From assembly GCA_015146655.1 (NCBI GenBank), contig VKHL01000087.1, positions 57,642 to 121,641 of the forward strand: a stretch of 64,000 bases of DNA. Reading direction: 5' to 3'. Numbering within the stretch: position 1 is the stretch's first letter; the number at the start of each line of letters is the position of its first letter. The position numbers were made by a program, and so were the translations under genes. A model generated the notes under the pieces. The model saw only the letters and a program-made list of their open reading frames with translations, was not told the origin of the DNA and did no database searches. This document shows positions 22,451 to 33,600 of this stretch, one piece after another. The stretch is from Ochromonas danica (lineage: Eukaryota > Sar > Chrysophyceae > Chromulinales > Chromulinaceae).

Positions 22451-24340
22451 CTACCTGTTGCCTTTAGCGGCAACACTGGAGGTCACATTAGCTGCAAGTG
22501 TTTCATCCTCCTGCTTGTGCAGACCGGCGGGACGACTCTTGCGAGTCATGGCCATAATTTGCTTGGCGGTCTTCTTACCTATTGACGAAGTGCCTCCGCC
22601 GTGAGCCGCGAGAGAGCCCGATACGATTGAACTGGGACCTGAAGAAGGGATCGGCATCTCAGATCTGCTGTCTTGCTCCCTTACATTATCAGAGCTGATT
22701 GAATCCAACTCCGCATCATTTGGCGGTGAGGTTTCATCTGCAAGGACTGGATCAGTTGCAGTGAGTGATCCAGTGAGTGAGAAGGAAGGATATTTGTCTC
22801 CACCGTCTTTGTCCAGTGGTAATACAGATTGGTGCTTGTCATTGTCAGTCTGGTCGAGGAATCGCACGGTCAGTCGCGATTCGCTGTCTTCACTTCGTTG
22901 CTCGTCGACATCGTCTTCCTCTTCCTCTTCCTCTTCCTCTTCCTCTTCTGTCTCTTCTGACACAGGGCGGTCATACTCCGCCGCGAGGTATTGCTGGCGT
23001 CTAGCAGCAGCAGTGGGGAGGGAATAGACAGGTAACGAGGTGCCTTGCTCGACAATCACTCCTGCATGGCTCTTCTTGAATTGGCTTCTCTTCGACCTCC
23101 ACGCCAGATTGTCGTCATCGTCCTCTCCGCCTTCTTCTTCTTCCTCTTCTTCCTCGTCCTCTTTCTCGCTTGTCTCACGCGTTTGAGCATCTTTCTTCTG
23201 CGCGGGACTTCTGGATGCAGTGGTTGGACCCATTGGGCGTTTACTGGAAACAGCAGCAGCCGTCTGAGGAGCAGGAGGAGGAGGAGGAGATAAGTTCGTG
23301 GCCGCCCACGTCTCTCCATTGGTTTCCCTTTCCTTTCGCGCACCTGATGGAGGTGTAGGGAGAGGCTTGTCCTGTTGCTCCTGAGGCAGCGCCTCCTCCA
23401 GCGAGTTTGTCTTCGATCGAGAGATGGCCAAGGACTGCACCGAAGCAGAACTAGAGGTCTCATGCTTCTTTTGCCACTGTTTGTTGTTTGCTGCTGCATC
23501 TAAGATGGACAAGACTTCGCGGAGTTCGTTATCCGACGCTGTTTTCACGATCAACAATCAGCACAATCATCGTCATCATCATTGACGTGGCCTACCTTCT
23601 TCTTTCTCCACGGCACGGGCGTCTAATTCTTTTTCCAACTCGCTGAGAAGGATGTCAAAGTCTGATCCCTCCAGCGCGCTGTCCAACAGGACAGGCTGAG
23701 CCATCATCACCTCGACAACGACATTATCATTGCCTCGCGACCACTCGAAGGAGGAAGAAGTCAAACTGTCGCCTAGTGGGTTCTCGCCCACTGCATCCAC
23801 ACTATCAGGTTCGAAGCGCTTCTTTAGCCGCTCGCGCTCTTCGAGGAGCTTCTTTCGCTCTTGTTCGTCTGCTTGTCGCTGTCGCTCAGCTGCCGCGTGG
23901 CGCAGTTTGCGTTCCTGCGAGTCTTGAATGAGAAAACGAGCCTCCTCGCTGAGGATAGCCTCGCTGGGTGACAAAGGGCCACCCAACGAGTCTAGCACGC
24001 GTTGGAAGATGATTTCCTTCCGCTTCTTCATCTTCTCCTCCAAGGCCTCGACATGCCCGACGAGCTGGTCCAGTGTCATTGAAGAGAGATCCTCAGTTGG
24101 CGCGGGGGCGCCCGCGTCAACTCCTTCTTCTTTACCATCATGAACAGCTCTCGAGGGCATAACCACAGGATTGCAAGCAGCAAACTGAATGCGGCAATGA
24201 TCGGCCGTGACCAGGACGTCTTCTCCCTGCCTGAGCAGCAAAGCATTCACTTCTTTTGATACTTCCCCCCAGTCAAAGCAGTGCTTCCTTGCCAGCGTAT
24301 TAAGCTCGGAAAGTAAACTTGGTTCCCAAGTAAAACTCAT
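22451..24340 (-). CDS. Charged low-complexity protein with SANT/Myb-like N-terminus
   Basis: Two exons, 24340-23596 and 23538-22451, joined in frame (57-nt intron), give about 610 residues. Starting at MSFTWEPS, the first about 60 residues have the W...L...DW..VS...CRIQF spacing seen in SANT/Myb-like helical domains. A predicted coiled coil follows (EALEEKMKKRKE and a long Arg/Glu/Gln-rich helix at about residues 120-180). Exon 2 is disordered, rich in Ser, Pro and Glu, with two poly-Glu runs near 22915-22950 and 23125-23165. The C-terminus is basic (KKTAKQIMAMTRKSRP). I do not recognise the family. The frame is open to a Met at 24499, which would add 53 residues but leave only 88 nt to the divergent RAD23 start; I prefer the inner start. 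Confidence 0.6.
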
Positions 24341-24587
24341 CTTGTCATTATTGAAAACTTGACAGTTTTCACGTTGCCCTAATTCCATGGAATCACCTGA
24401 CTCGTCTACTTTCCATGGAAGAGTGAAAAGCAGTTTTTCCTCAGACTTTTTCTGCAGAGGTCGGTCTCTCTGCTGGAGGAAGGGCCAACCAATCATCATC
24501 AGATTAGGGAGCCTGTCTTCGCCTTGGCACTCTTGCTTTGCTCTCTATATTGTGATTAAATCCCATCAATAATTCTATTCTTCCATC

Positions 24588-26099
24588 ATGGTGAGAAGCA
24601 TGGCCTTTCCTAATCCCTCCCTCACCCTCTCTCACCTTCCCCTCTCTTTCCTGCCTTGCTTCCTCTCTGTCCCTCACAGAAAGTTTCCGTCAAAACTCTG
24701 AAAGGAGAGATTTTCCAGATTTCAGCTGAGCCTGAAGATCAGGTGCGTTGTCTGAATTAAATGAGGTGGGAGGAATTATTTCTGATGGCTTTCCTCTTGC
24801 TCTGACAAAACCAGGTGGCCAACCTGAAAGTGAAGATCCAAGAAGCCCGTGACGACCTCGTGGCCGAGCGACAAAAGCTTATTCACTCTGGCAAGGTATT
24901 AAAGGATGAACAGACTGTGCAGGAGTTGGGCTTGTCTGAGTCGGATTTCCTCGTTTGCATGGTGACCAAGGAAGTCAAGGTGAGTATCCCAGTAACAACG
25001 CTCTATGTCCTTAATATTAAAAGCATGCCACCTATCTTTGCAGAAACCTGCCCCTGCCGCTCCTGCTGCTCCTCCGGCAGCAGCTGCTCCAGTGACTGCT
25101 CCAACTCCCGTGACGCCCGCGCCTGTTGCCCCCGCCACTCCAGCTGCACCTGTCGCTCCCAGAGTAGCCCCTCGTCCAGCTGCTGTGCAAGTGTCTCCTG
25201 AGGCTGTGGCGGCTCTCGTGGGTATGGGCTTCCCCGAGACTGAAGTGCGCGCGGCGCTGACTGCTGCCATGAACAACCCTGACCTCGCCTACGAGTTTCT
25301 CTTGACTGGAATTCCGGAAGGTCTGAATGTCCCTCAGGGATTTCCTTCTCCCGGCGTTCCTGCCTCTCCCGTGGCTGCTGGGGCTGAGGGTGCTGTGAGC
25401 ATCGAGTCTCTCCGCCAACATCCACAGTTCAATATGTTGAAGCAGTTGGTGCAGCAGAACCCCGCTGCCCTGTCTCAGGTCTTAGACCTCATTGGAGCGC
25501 AGAACCCTGCTTTGCTGGCTGCTATTCATGCGAACAATGAGGCCTTCATTGCAATGATGAATGAACCCATCACTGAGGCCCCAGCTCAGCCTTCTGCTCC
25601 TGCTCCTGCTCCTCCTGCCTTTGGAGGTGCTAACCCTCTTGGTGACCCTGCTGAAATTATTCAATCTCTTGCTTCATTGCCACCTGCTCAACGTGCACAA
25701 TTCGCTCAGATGATGAATATGTCCCCCGAGCAGCTGGAAGGCTTCATGAATATGGTGGGCTCATTACCTCCGAACGAGTTGCGAAATATCCTTGGAGGCG
25801 TTGGTGCTGGTGCTGGCAGAGCTGATCCTCCTAATGTCATTAGGTAAAGATGTGCATTCTTCACAGATGGATGTGTCTGCTCTGACAATTGCTTTGTTAT
25901 TGTTAGATTGACCGAGGAAGAGATGGCGGCTGTTAATAGATTGGTTGCTCTGGGCTTCTCTCAACAGCAGGCTGCTCAGGCCTACTTGGCATGTGATAAA
26001 AACGAAGCGCTTGCCGCCAACTTGTTGCTAGAAGGTGGGTGGATGGATGATGAAGGCGATGATATGGGTGATTTCGGAGGTGATGATGCTTTCAATTGA
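24588..26099 (+). CDS. RAD23: RAD23 ubiquitin receptor (UBL-UBA-STI1-UBA)
   Basis: Five exons give 407 residues: 24588-24590, 24680-24742, 24815-24979, 25044-25843 and 25907-26099. The first exon is only the ATG; the next begins KVSVKTLKGE, as in RAD23 proteins. The ubiquitin-like domain (residues 1-77) contains QKLIHSGKVLKDEQTV. After an Ala/Pro linker comes UBA1 (ALVGMGFPETEVRAAL...FLLTGIP), the XPC-binding STI1-type domain (LRQHPQFNMLKQLVQQNP) and a C-terminal UBA2 (RLVALGFSQQQAAQAY...NLLLEGG). RAD23 carries ubiquitylated proteins to the proteasome and helps XPC/Rad4 in nucleotide excision repair. Between the XPC-binding domain and UBA2 is an inserted Met-rich segment with AQFAQMMNMSPEQL, which resembles a second STI1-like repeat and is not usual in RAD23. 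Confidence 0.93.
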
Positions 26100-26462
26100 A
26101 GTCCTTGAATGTACAGTATCGTTATAGGAGTAGTTGGCACCTTGACTCTAAGAAATATTGGTCCGATTACATTGTACAGTTTATCAAACTTGCTGCGTCT
26201 CCATATGTAAGTTGATGCAGCATATCTTACCCTATCTCACTTAAATGTGTTTTTGCGCTACACACCCACAACACAAACTGTCCTCCATACAACTCGATTA
26301 TGATATCATTCCATGGAATACAATAATCTGGAAACATGGAAGGAGCTGTGTAATTAAGCAGCTTTTGTGTAATACCTTACAATGATTGCACTCCCATCTC
26401 CCCATTAATTGGCCACCATCCCCTGAAAGGTGCCATTGTGGTTTGGCCCAAAGAACGACTGA
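26100..26462. other. Intergenic region RAD23 / diflavin reductase
   Basis: This 363-nt gap between two plus-strand genes is AT-rich and holds the RAD23 3' UTR and the reductase promoter. No other feature is visible. Confidence 0.5.
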
Positions 26463-28292
26463 ATGATTACCATAGTTTATGCAAGTGAGACAGGCAACTC
26501 GGAAGAGCTGGCTTATGGTCTGCAGGACTCGCTTCTCCAAAGGCAGCTAGGTGCGGTCGTGGCAAACATCAGCGACCTCACCTTCGACGCACTGGCGAAG
26601 GACCAGCTCGTCATCTTCATCATATCCACAAGTGGTGATGGAGAAGTGCCCTCGTCCATGAAAGCCTTCTGGCCCTCTCTGCTGAGGAAGAGTCTCTCCG
26701 CGGCGAGTCTCAACTGCCTGCGCTTCGCGGTGTTCGGGCTGGGCGACAGCTCCTACGAGTTCTACAATGCCGCTGCACGCAAACTCTTTGCTCGTCTCCG
26801 CCAGCTCGGTGGACAGGCTCTGGTCCCTCTTGGGCTGGGAGATGACCAGGCCAAGTTTGGTTATTTGACTGCCTGGACGCCCTGGAGGGAACAGCTCATG
26901 GCTGCGATCGAAAACCTCGTTGGTCAAGGCTTTCTTATTCGAGACTCCTACCTGAAGCGGCTTGCTCCGGGAGAGATCTACACGGTCAGAGTGTTGGATG
27001 CTGCTGGCTCTTCCTCTAGCAAGACACACCGAGCAACCTACTTCGCTGCTCATACTGGCAGGGTTGTTTCGAATGACCGCATGACTGCAGTAGATTGGGA
27101 TCAGGATGTGCGGTTGCTCACATTGTCCCTGGAGGAGGAGGAGGAGGGGGCGGCTGCCTACCGGCCAGGAGACGTGGCGGCGATTTACTACACCACCCCT
27201 GAGGCAGAGGTCACGGAGGCGCTGCATTTGCTTCAGCTTGAGCCAGATGCGATGCTAGATATTGTCTGCCACCACCCACGAGCGGGCAGGCTGGCTAGTG
27301 TGGTCTGCACCGCCGAGGAGGTGTTGAGAGACTACCTGGACATCTCGGCACGACCGCGCAGATCCTTCTTCGCTGCCCTCGCTCCTCTTGCTCAAAGCGA
27401 TGAAGAACGGGCAAAGCTTGAAGAGATCGAGGGAGCGGAAGGCATTGACATCTATTACGACTATTGTCTTCGTGCTCGACGAAGCCACGTGGAGGTGATG
27501 AAAGACTTCAAGTCCCTCAAGCTTTCCCTCGCCGCGCTCTTGCCTGCCCTGCCCCTCATCCAGCCGAGACAATACTCCATCGCCTCTGCTCCTGCCCACC
27601 ATCGCAAGGGGCCGGCGCTTGACCTTTGCGTCGCTCTCGCCACCTACCGCACCAATCGTGGACGCAAGTTGGGCCTGTGCAGTCGCTTCCTCACCACTGC
27701 GCGGCCGGGAGAAGAAGTCGTTTACAATCTCTTGCGTGGCCCATTGAGTGCCAGCCAGCTGTCTTGTGAAGGTGACATGCCTCTGGTGCTTGTGGGGCCG
27801 GGGACGGGCGTGGCCTCCATGCGCGCCGTGCTGCAACAAGTCGCGCTCAACAAGCTTGGACATGAACGATACCATGCGCTCCTCTCGACCCCTGCTGCTA
27901 GTGTCCATGGCTTGCCCAGTGAAGAAGGAGGATTGGTCCAGCTCTTCTTCGGCTGTCGACGCGAACAGAAAGACTTCCTCTTTGGCCAGGAATGGCCCCG
28001 TTACCCTCCACACGTGGCTAAAGTGCATTTCGCTTTCTCACAAGATGGGGAAGGACTGGAGAAGGTGTATGTGCAACATCGCATTCGAGAGGCAGGGGAG
28101 GAGGTCTGGGCGGCGCTAAGGCTGGGCGGCGCGGTCTACATCGCGGGGTCCGCCAAGCTCATGCCTCGAGGAGTCCGCAAAGCCTTGTTGGACGTCCTCG
28201 TTCAGCACGGAGACATGGATGCCAAGGCTGCGGAAGTGTTTCTGCTTCGTCTAGCAGCGCAGAAGAAGTACATCGTGGAGGCGTGGAGTTGA
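26463..28292 (+). CDS. NDOR1: NADPH-dependent diflavin oxidoreductase (Tah18/NDOR1)
   Basis: A single exon encodes 609 residues. The flavodoxin-like FMN domain (about 1-145) has the phosphate loop YASETGNSEE, STSGDGEVP and FGLGDSSYEFYN. The FAD-binding domain has RQYSIASA, and the NADPH module has GPGTGVASMR, FFGCRREQKDF and a C-terminal aromatic residue two before the end (VEAWS). Total length and spacing match Tah18/NDOR1. This enzyme passes electrons from NADPH to Dre2/CIAPIN1 in the cytosolic iron-sulfur assembly pathway. Compared with P450 reductase it lacks an N-terminal membrane anchor, which supports the assignment. The start Met is directly at the beginning of the flavodoxin fold, so the N-terminus is well defined. 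Confidence 0.94.
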   Translation: MITIVYASETGNSEELAYGLQDSLLQRQLGAVVANISDLTFDALAKDQLVIFIISTSGDGEVPSSMKAFWPSLLRKSLSAASLNCLRFAVFGLGDSSYEFYNAAARKLFARLRQLGGQALVPLGLGDDQAKFGYLTAWTPWREQLMAAIENLVGQGFLIRDSYLKRLAPGEIYTVRVLDAAGSSSSKTHRATYFAAHTGRVVSNDRMTAVDWDQDVRLLTLSLEEEEEGAAAYRPGDVAAIYYTTPEAEVTEALHLLQLEPDAMLDIVCHHPRAGRLASVVCTAEEVLRDYLDISARPRRSFFAALAPLAQSDEERAKLEEIEGAEGIDIYYDYCLRARRSHVEVMKDFKSLKLSLAALLPALPLIQPRQYSIASAPAHHRKGPALDLCVALATYRTNRGRKLGLCSRFLTTARPGEEVVYNLLRGPLSASQLSCEGDMPLVLVGPGTGVASMRAVLQQVALNKLGHERYHALLSTPAASVHGLPSEEGGLVQLFFGCRREQKDFLFGQEWPRYPPHVAKVHFAFSQDGEGLEKVYVQHRIREAGEEVWAALRLGGAVYIAGSAKLMPRGVRKALLDVLVQHGDMDAKAAEVFLLRLAAQKKYIVEAWS

Positions 28293-28587
28293 AGTTAAGT
28301 TAATGTGAATGTCCTTAGGACAAAGACTCTTTAATTAGGTTTTCTAATTAATTAAATTATGTTGACATGATGACATTGAAGTGTTCTACACAGGCAGCAG
28401 AGGAGGAAAAGTGGTACGTTAATAGCACAGAGGAGATAAATCATGTACTGTAACATTTCGTCTAGCAGTTTCGTTAAGTTAAGAAAGGTTAAGTTAACGA
28501 AGGGGTCACACACAGACAGGTCATAGTGATCCCTCCAGTGTGAGTGCTATTGGACATAGGCAGTCAGGCAGGCAGGCAGGCAGTCAA

Positions 28588-29424
28588 TCAGGTGACGGGC
28601 TTGAGGTTGACGCGTCGCCCTTCTTCCTTGCGCTTGGTGGGCTGCAAGAGGCGCATCTCCTTCTTCTTCGCGCGACCCAAGCTCACCTTCTTCTTCAAGA
28701 CCAGCTCGCGCGTCTTCTTGCAGACATAGATGAAGTACATGGAGGCGGGGTCCTGCGGGTTGAGCACCTCCTCGGGATGGTCTCGAGGCTTCAGCAAGGC
28801 CTGCACCTCCACCACCCACGGGGTGAAGTGTGCCTCCTCGATATCGTACTGCTCCAGCATGGGCAGACGCTGTTCAGGGGTGCCATGGGAGATGATGATG
28901 AAGACGCCCTCGTCATCCAGCAGTCGCTCCACCTCGAAGAGGTACTGGGCGATGGTGGTGGTGGTGGTCTGGCTGCACAGCAGAGAGTCGAAGAGCGCCT
29001 TGTCCACGATGGCGCCGTACGACCCCTCGGGAAGATCCGTGTCCGTCATGTTGGCGTTGATGAGGTCAATCTCGGGGCAGTCCTTGTAGCGGTACTTGAG
29101 CTGCGCGATGGCCACGCGAGAAATGTCCAGCCCAGTGACTCGCTCGTAGCCGTCGGCCACCAAGTCGCCCACCATGTTCGAGCTGCCGCAGCCCGCAACC
29201 ATTACCTTCCAGGAGAGCGGCACGCTGTCTCTGATGGTGGAGCGGAAGTATTCGTAGGGGTAGTACCACTCGAAGGGCTCGTGCTCGTTGGCGTAGCGCA
29301 TGTCCCAGAACTGCACGCGACCGTATTGGGCGTGATCAGAGACTACATCGTCAAACTCTCCTTCGCCACGCTCAGCAGCGATGAGCTTGCTTGCCTTCAG
29401 CCTCGAAGAGGAGGAAGAGGTCAT
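28588..29424 (-). CDS. Class I SAM methyltransferase, EEF1AKMT4/METTL13-like
   Basis: A single exon encodes 278 residues. QFWDMRYANEHEPFEWYYPYEY is the conserved lead-in of the METTL13/EEF1AKMT4 group (split here only for description at about residues 38-60). The SAM-binding motif I follows as VMVAGCGSSNM, then motif II with GLDISRVAI, and motif post I with DLPEGSYGAIVDKALFDSLL, where the DKALFD acidic/hydrophobic pattern matches the eEF1A lysine methyltransferases. The C-terminal 50 residues are highly basic. Members methylate lysines of elongation factor 1A in the cytosol; that substrate is inferred from the family. It converges with the diflavin reductase gene, with 295 nt between stop codons that contain several gttaagttaa motifs. 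Confidence 0.85.
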   Translation of the reverse strand: MTSSSSSRLKASKLIAAERGEGEFDDVVSDHAQYGRVQFWDMRYANEHEPFEWYYPYEYFRSTIRDSVPLSWKVMVAGCGSSNMVGDLVADGYERVTGLDISRVAIAQLKYRYKDCPEIDLINANMTDTDLPEGSYGAIVDKALFDSLLCSQTTTTTIAQYLFEVERLLDDEGVFIIISHGTPEQRLPMLEQYDIEEAHFTPWVVEVQALLKPRDHPEEVLNPQDPASMYFIYVCKKTRELVLKKKVSLGRAKKKEMRLLQPTKRKEEGRRVNLKPVT

Positions 29425-29637
29425 TAATTCTGCTTCTTTACGTCATAGGCGTTACTATTGTTATGGTGCGTGCGGTTTGATGGCTTAGATTGTTAAGTTA
29501 AATTGTTAAGTTAAGAGGACTCTGTTGTCATCCAATTGGTCTGCTAGCTATCATCATAATAGTGTATAACATATACTATTACTAGTCGCTATTGTCACTA
29601 TTACTATTACTATAGTATAGCTATCCTAGTTGTTGAT

Positions 29638-30518
29638 ATGGAGGTCCAGGTCTGCTCGAATTGTGATGAAGAAGTCGTGACGTGGCGCTGTCTGCACTGC
29701 CCCACAGACTTCTCCTTCCTCTGCGACAACTGCTGCGCCATGCACAAGAAGACCAAAGCCTTCCGCGGCCACTGCCTGCAGCCGTCCTCCTCCTCCTCCG
29801 CCTGCTACCCGCCAGTCTGCAGGAACTGCGAGCAGGCGGAGAGCAAGTTCGTCTGTCTGTCCTGCGGAGAGGACGAGAAGTTCCTCTGCCTGGGCTGCTC
29901 CTTGCTGCACCCGAAGATCAAGCGCTTCCGCGGCCACCTGGTCGTCATGAGCGAAGAGAGGAACAGCAGGAGGAGGAGCAGGAGGAGCCTAGCCTCGCTG
30001 TGGACCTCTTCTGCTAGTGACATGGCGCGCACCTCCTTGTTCTACCTCAAGGAGGTGCTGGAAGACCACTTGCACACCCTCGCCTCCTCCTGCTCCTCCT
30101 GCTCCTCCTTCGACTACTGGCGCAGCGCTGCGGTGGTGGTGGGCCTGCTGGCGGGGTACTACCTGGTGGTCAAGGCGCTCTTTGGCTCCTATGCCCTCGT
30201 GGCCAACACTGTCGTCGCACTCGTGCTGCTCAAGTTCTACCAGCCCTACGCCTCTGCAGGCAAGAAGAAGAAGAAGGAGGAGGAGTTGGTGGAAGTGGTA
30301 GCGCAGGGGAAGAAGAAAGACAAACTCCTCGCCCTGTCCGCTGATCTCCTCGGCCTGCAGAGGGAGAGAGAGGGCCCCCAGAAGAGGAAGGCGAAGGAGG
30401 AGCAGCAGCAGGAGGAGGAGGAGGAGGAGAGGGTATTCGAGGAAGAGTTTGGTTACAAGGCGAAGGGCAAAGCCGCGGCTTTTCGTCCTCGAGGCCGTGC
30501 CTACCGCCCCAGACAGAG

Positions 30519-30598
<80 letters not shown>

Positions 30599-30618
30599 CA
30601 CAACAGACTCAGCAATAG
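29638..30618 (+). CDS. B-box-type zinc-finger membrane protein with C-terminal poly-Gln
   Basis: One exon encodes 326 residues. The N-terminus has two B-box-like zinc knuckle modules (CSNCDEEVVTWRCLHC...CDNCCAMH...H and CRNCEQAESKFVCLSCG...CLGCSLLH...H, about residues 6-50 and 58-102), both with the Cys/His spacing of the B-box. A basic stretch is followed by two hydrophobic segments (about residues 162-182 and 183-203), likely a membrane hairpin. The tail is charged and contains an Arg-rich part and a run of about 26 Gln (30523-30597) encoded purely by CAA, so the length is likely unstable. B-box-plus-membrane architecture suggests a protein-interaction platform on an internal membrane. The role is not known. 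Confidence 0.75.
30520..30598 (+). repeat. (CAA)n microsatellite coding for poly-Gln
   Basis: A pure CAA repeat of about 26 units in the last part of the B-box gene. No interruptions occur inside the run, which is the type most prone to length change. Confidence 0.95.
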
Positions 30619-30680
30619 TGATAGCAATAGTCATAGTCATAATCTCAGCGATAGTCATAGTCATATTGTCGGTCATGTTG

Positions 30681-33600
30681 TCAGTGATGTTGCTCAGACA
30701 AGACAATGAAGAGCGCAGCGACTACTTCCTCCTGGAAGCGCCTAGGCGAAGAAGGAGATGGAGGAGGAGGGGTAGGAGGGGGCAGGACTAGCAGCTGCAG
30801 GGGGCAGTGGCCTCGACTCAGCACGACTCGATTGGCGCGGCTGGGCACGACGTCCGCCTCGCAATGCGGGCAGAACTGCTGCACGGCTAGGCGCAGCTGT
30901 CCGTGTCTCGAGAGCAGGTCTGAGTGCGTGGCCGGGTAGAGAGACAAGCCGCGCGCGAAGAGCGCCTGTGCTGTCTGAGGGTTGAAGATCTGCAGGGCGA
31001 AGGAGGAGGAGGAGGTGGTGGAGGAGGAGGTGGTGGAGGAGGAGGAGGGTGTAGGGAGGTGCAGGAAGACAGTCGCCACGACGTCGTCTCTGCCGGCCAC
31101 GAAGAGCGCGCTGGTCTGATTCGTGCCTAACGAGGAGGAGGAGGAGGTCTGATTCATGGCGAGGGCCAAGACTTTGGAGACTCGCCATCGACTGTCCCCT
31201 CGAGAAGGAGTCAATGCCCAGGCCAATTGCTATGAGAAGAGAGAGATAGACAATCAGACAACAGACAACAGACAGATGAAGAAGAAGGTGAGAGTTGTTA
31301 GAGAGAAGCAGCAGGAGGAGGAGGTGCTAAGCAGCTAACAGGGTAGGAGGAGGAGGAGGAGGTGTAGTTAAGAGGCTAACCTGTGCGAAGGTCTGCAGAA
31401 TGCCTCCGCCAAGGCCTTCCTCGAAGTGCGCGAGAAAGGCGATGCCGTTGGCCAAGTCGAAGAACAGCTGGCTGGCTAGGATGGTCTTGGCGAGGAGGTC
31501 GTAAGCCGCGGGGCGCAGCAGGTGGTCTACCACGAGGTAGTCCAGCTGTCCCCCCTGTCCCCCCGCCAGCACCTCCTGGTCTGCGAGGTAGCGCAGCTGG
31601 CGACGAGCCTCGCGGTACAGCGTGGGTGTCGCTGTGGTCGAGGCGGTGAGGCCGGGAGAGAAGAGGTAGTGCGCGCGGTGCAGGAAGGAGATAGAAGCCG
31701 CGAGGTCGGGGTAGGAGGAGGAGGAGGGTAGCTTGACAATCTCTTGCTCTGCCTCTGCAGGGCGGCGCTGTTGCTCTTGTTGGTGGATCAGGTAGCGCAG
31801 CACCTCTTCGTGTGCACTGCGCACTTCCTCGAAGTACCGCAGAGAGAGGTTGTTCAGAGCAGACCACCCTCCTCCTCCTGCTCCTCCTCCTGCTACCTCT
31901 TCTGAGTTGTGGAGAGGATAGAGCTCTCGAATGGCATCGAGCTGCGCGAGGTCGAAGAGTACTTTGGCTATGGAGGTCTTGAGCAGCGCTGCAGTTCTTC
32001 TCTTGAGTCTAGCAGGTACCGCGCAGGACTTCTTCCCCTCCTCCTCCTCCTGCTGCTGCTTCGCGCTCCGTGCACAACTGCGAGAGCGGTAGGTAGTCTG
32101 TAATTGGTCTGCTGGCAGAGCTGTGGAGGGCAGAACAATCGCCGAGGCCTCCAGAGCAAAGCGCTCCTCCTCCTCCTCCTCCTCCTCTCCTGCCACTGCA
32201 GTGGTAGCATCTTTGGCTTCAGGCGATGTGATAGCAGAAGACAGGGCGAGGGTTTGGGAAAGTCTAGACAGCATGCCTCCTTCCAATCCCTCTATCAGAC
32301 TCGAAGAGGTAGTAGTGGTAGTGGGGGAGGTGGTGGAGGAGGAGGAGGTAGTGGAGAGGGTGGAGAGAATGTCGAGGATGCGCGAGAGCTTTTGCTTCAC
32401 TTCCACTACTCCCTCCTCCTGCTGCTGCTGCTTCTGTTCTACTGCTACCTGGTCAATGGAGGAGGAGGAGGAGGTTTTGTGTAGCAACTGCTTGGCAGCG
32501 CGCAATTCCTCCAGCACCGCCTGCCTCTTCTCCTGCTGCTGCTTCTCCACAGAAGGTAAGGCAGGAGTAGTGACAGTAGTAATAGGAGGAGGAGGAGGAG
32601 AAGTAGTTGTCGTGGTAGTGGTAGCAGGAGGAGGAGAGGTAGTGTGGCGGGGAAGGGTTTGGGCGATGAGCGCGTCGTCGAAGCCCAAGGCTCGCATCAC
32701 CTCCTCCTGCGCCTTGAAACCTGCAGCTACCTCCCCTAATGGAGCAGGAGCAGGAGGAGTGGGTAGCTCTGGATGTGGTAACAGTCTGGCCACGAGGTAG
32801 TCGCCCTCCTCCTCCTCCTGAGAGAGGGCTGCTAGGTGCTGTTGCGCCAAGAAAGCAAGCCAAGAGGGTAGCAGTCGTTTCTCACAGTGACTAGTGGGGG
32901 TAGTAGGAGGTGGAGGAGGAGGTAGGAAGCGCAGGGTAGTGCCCGCGGACAGGAAGGGCCGCAGAGCGACTAGCAGCGCCTCCGCGGAGGAGCAGCTGGA
33001 CAGGTGGAAGACGACCTCCTCGACCCAGCCCTGCTGCTCTCTCTGGTGGCGGAGGAGGAGGAGGAGCAGCTGGTCCAGGCTAGCAGGGCAGGTAGTGGGC
33101 GATGACGTCACTGTGCACTTCTCACTACCTCGCAGAGGAGAGGCGCAAGGCGAGGAGAAGAGGTAGACTGCCCTCCGCCGGTCTGCTAGCAGCTGCTGTA
33201 GCGCTTGTCTTCCTTGGCAATCGTCACTGAACACCACGCAGACACCATTGGAGGAGGAGGAGGAGGAGCAGATGTGTGCTAGCCTCTCCCCATAGAGCAC
33301 AGCGTGCTTCTCTTCTCTTCTGGACTGGAAGTCCCAGAGCGAGCAATCGTCGCAGGCCAAGGTGATGAGATTGGTTTGCAACAAAGTGTTGAGAAGGTGT
33401 AGCACAGCTGACAGATGCTCCTCCTCCTCCTCCTCCTGGTTGACCTTGGATGCTTGGTTGTAAGCTCTATTCTGCGTAAGCAGGCTGTGCAAACTCTCGT
33501 GTTCGTCTGAGAGGTGCATGCAGAGGAAGGCGATAGAAGGGGGAGCTATCAAGTCGATGGCCTGGTCTCCTCCTCCTCCTCCTGCGCCCTGCAGAGACAG

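Noticed and set aside
28540-29427. 295-codon plus-strand frame opposite the methyltransferase
   Set aside because: It has no recognisable domain and is antisense to a protein with clear methyltransferase motifs.
30449-30709. Poly-Asn frame over the CAA repeat
   Set aside because: Shadow of the poly-Gln frame of the B-box gene.
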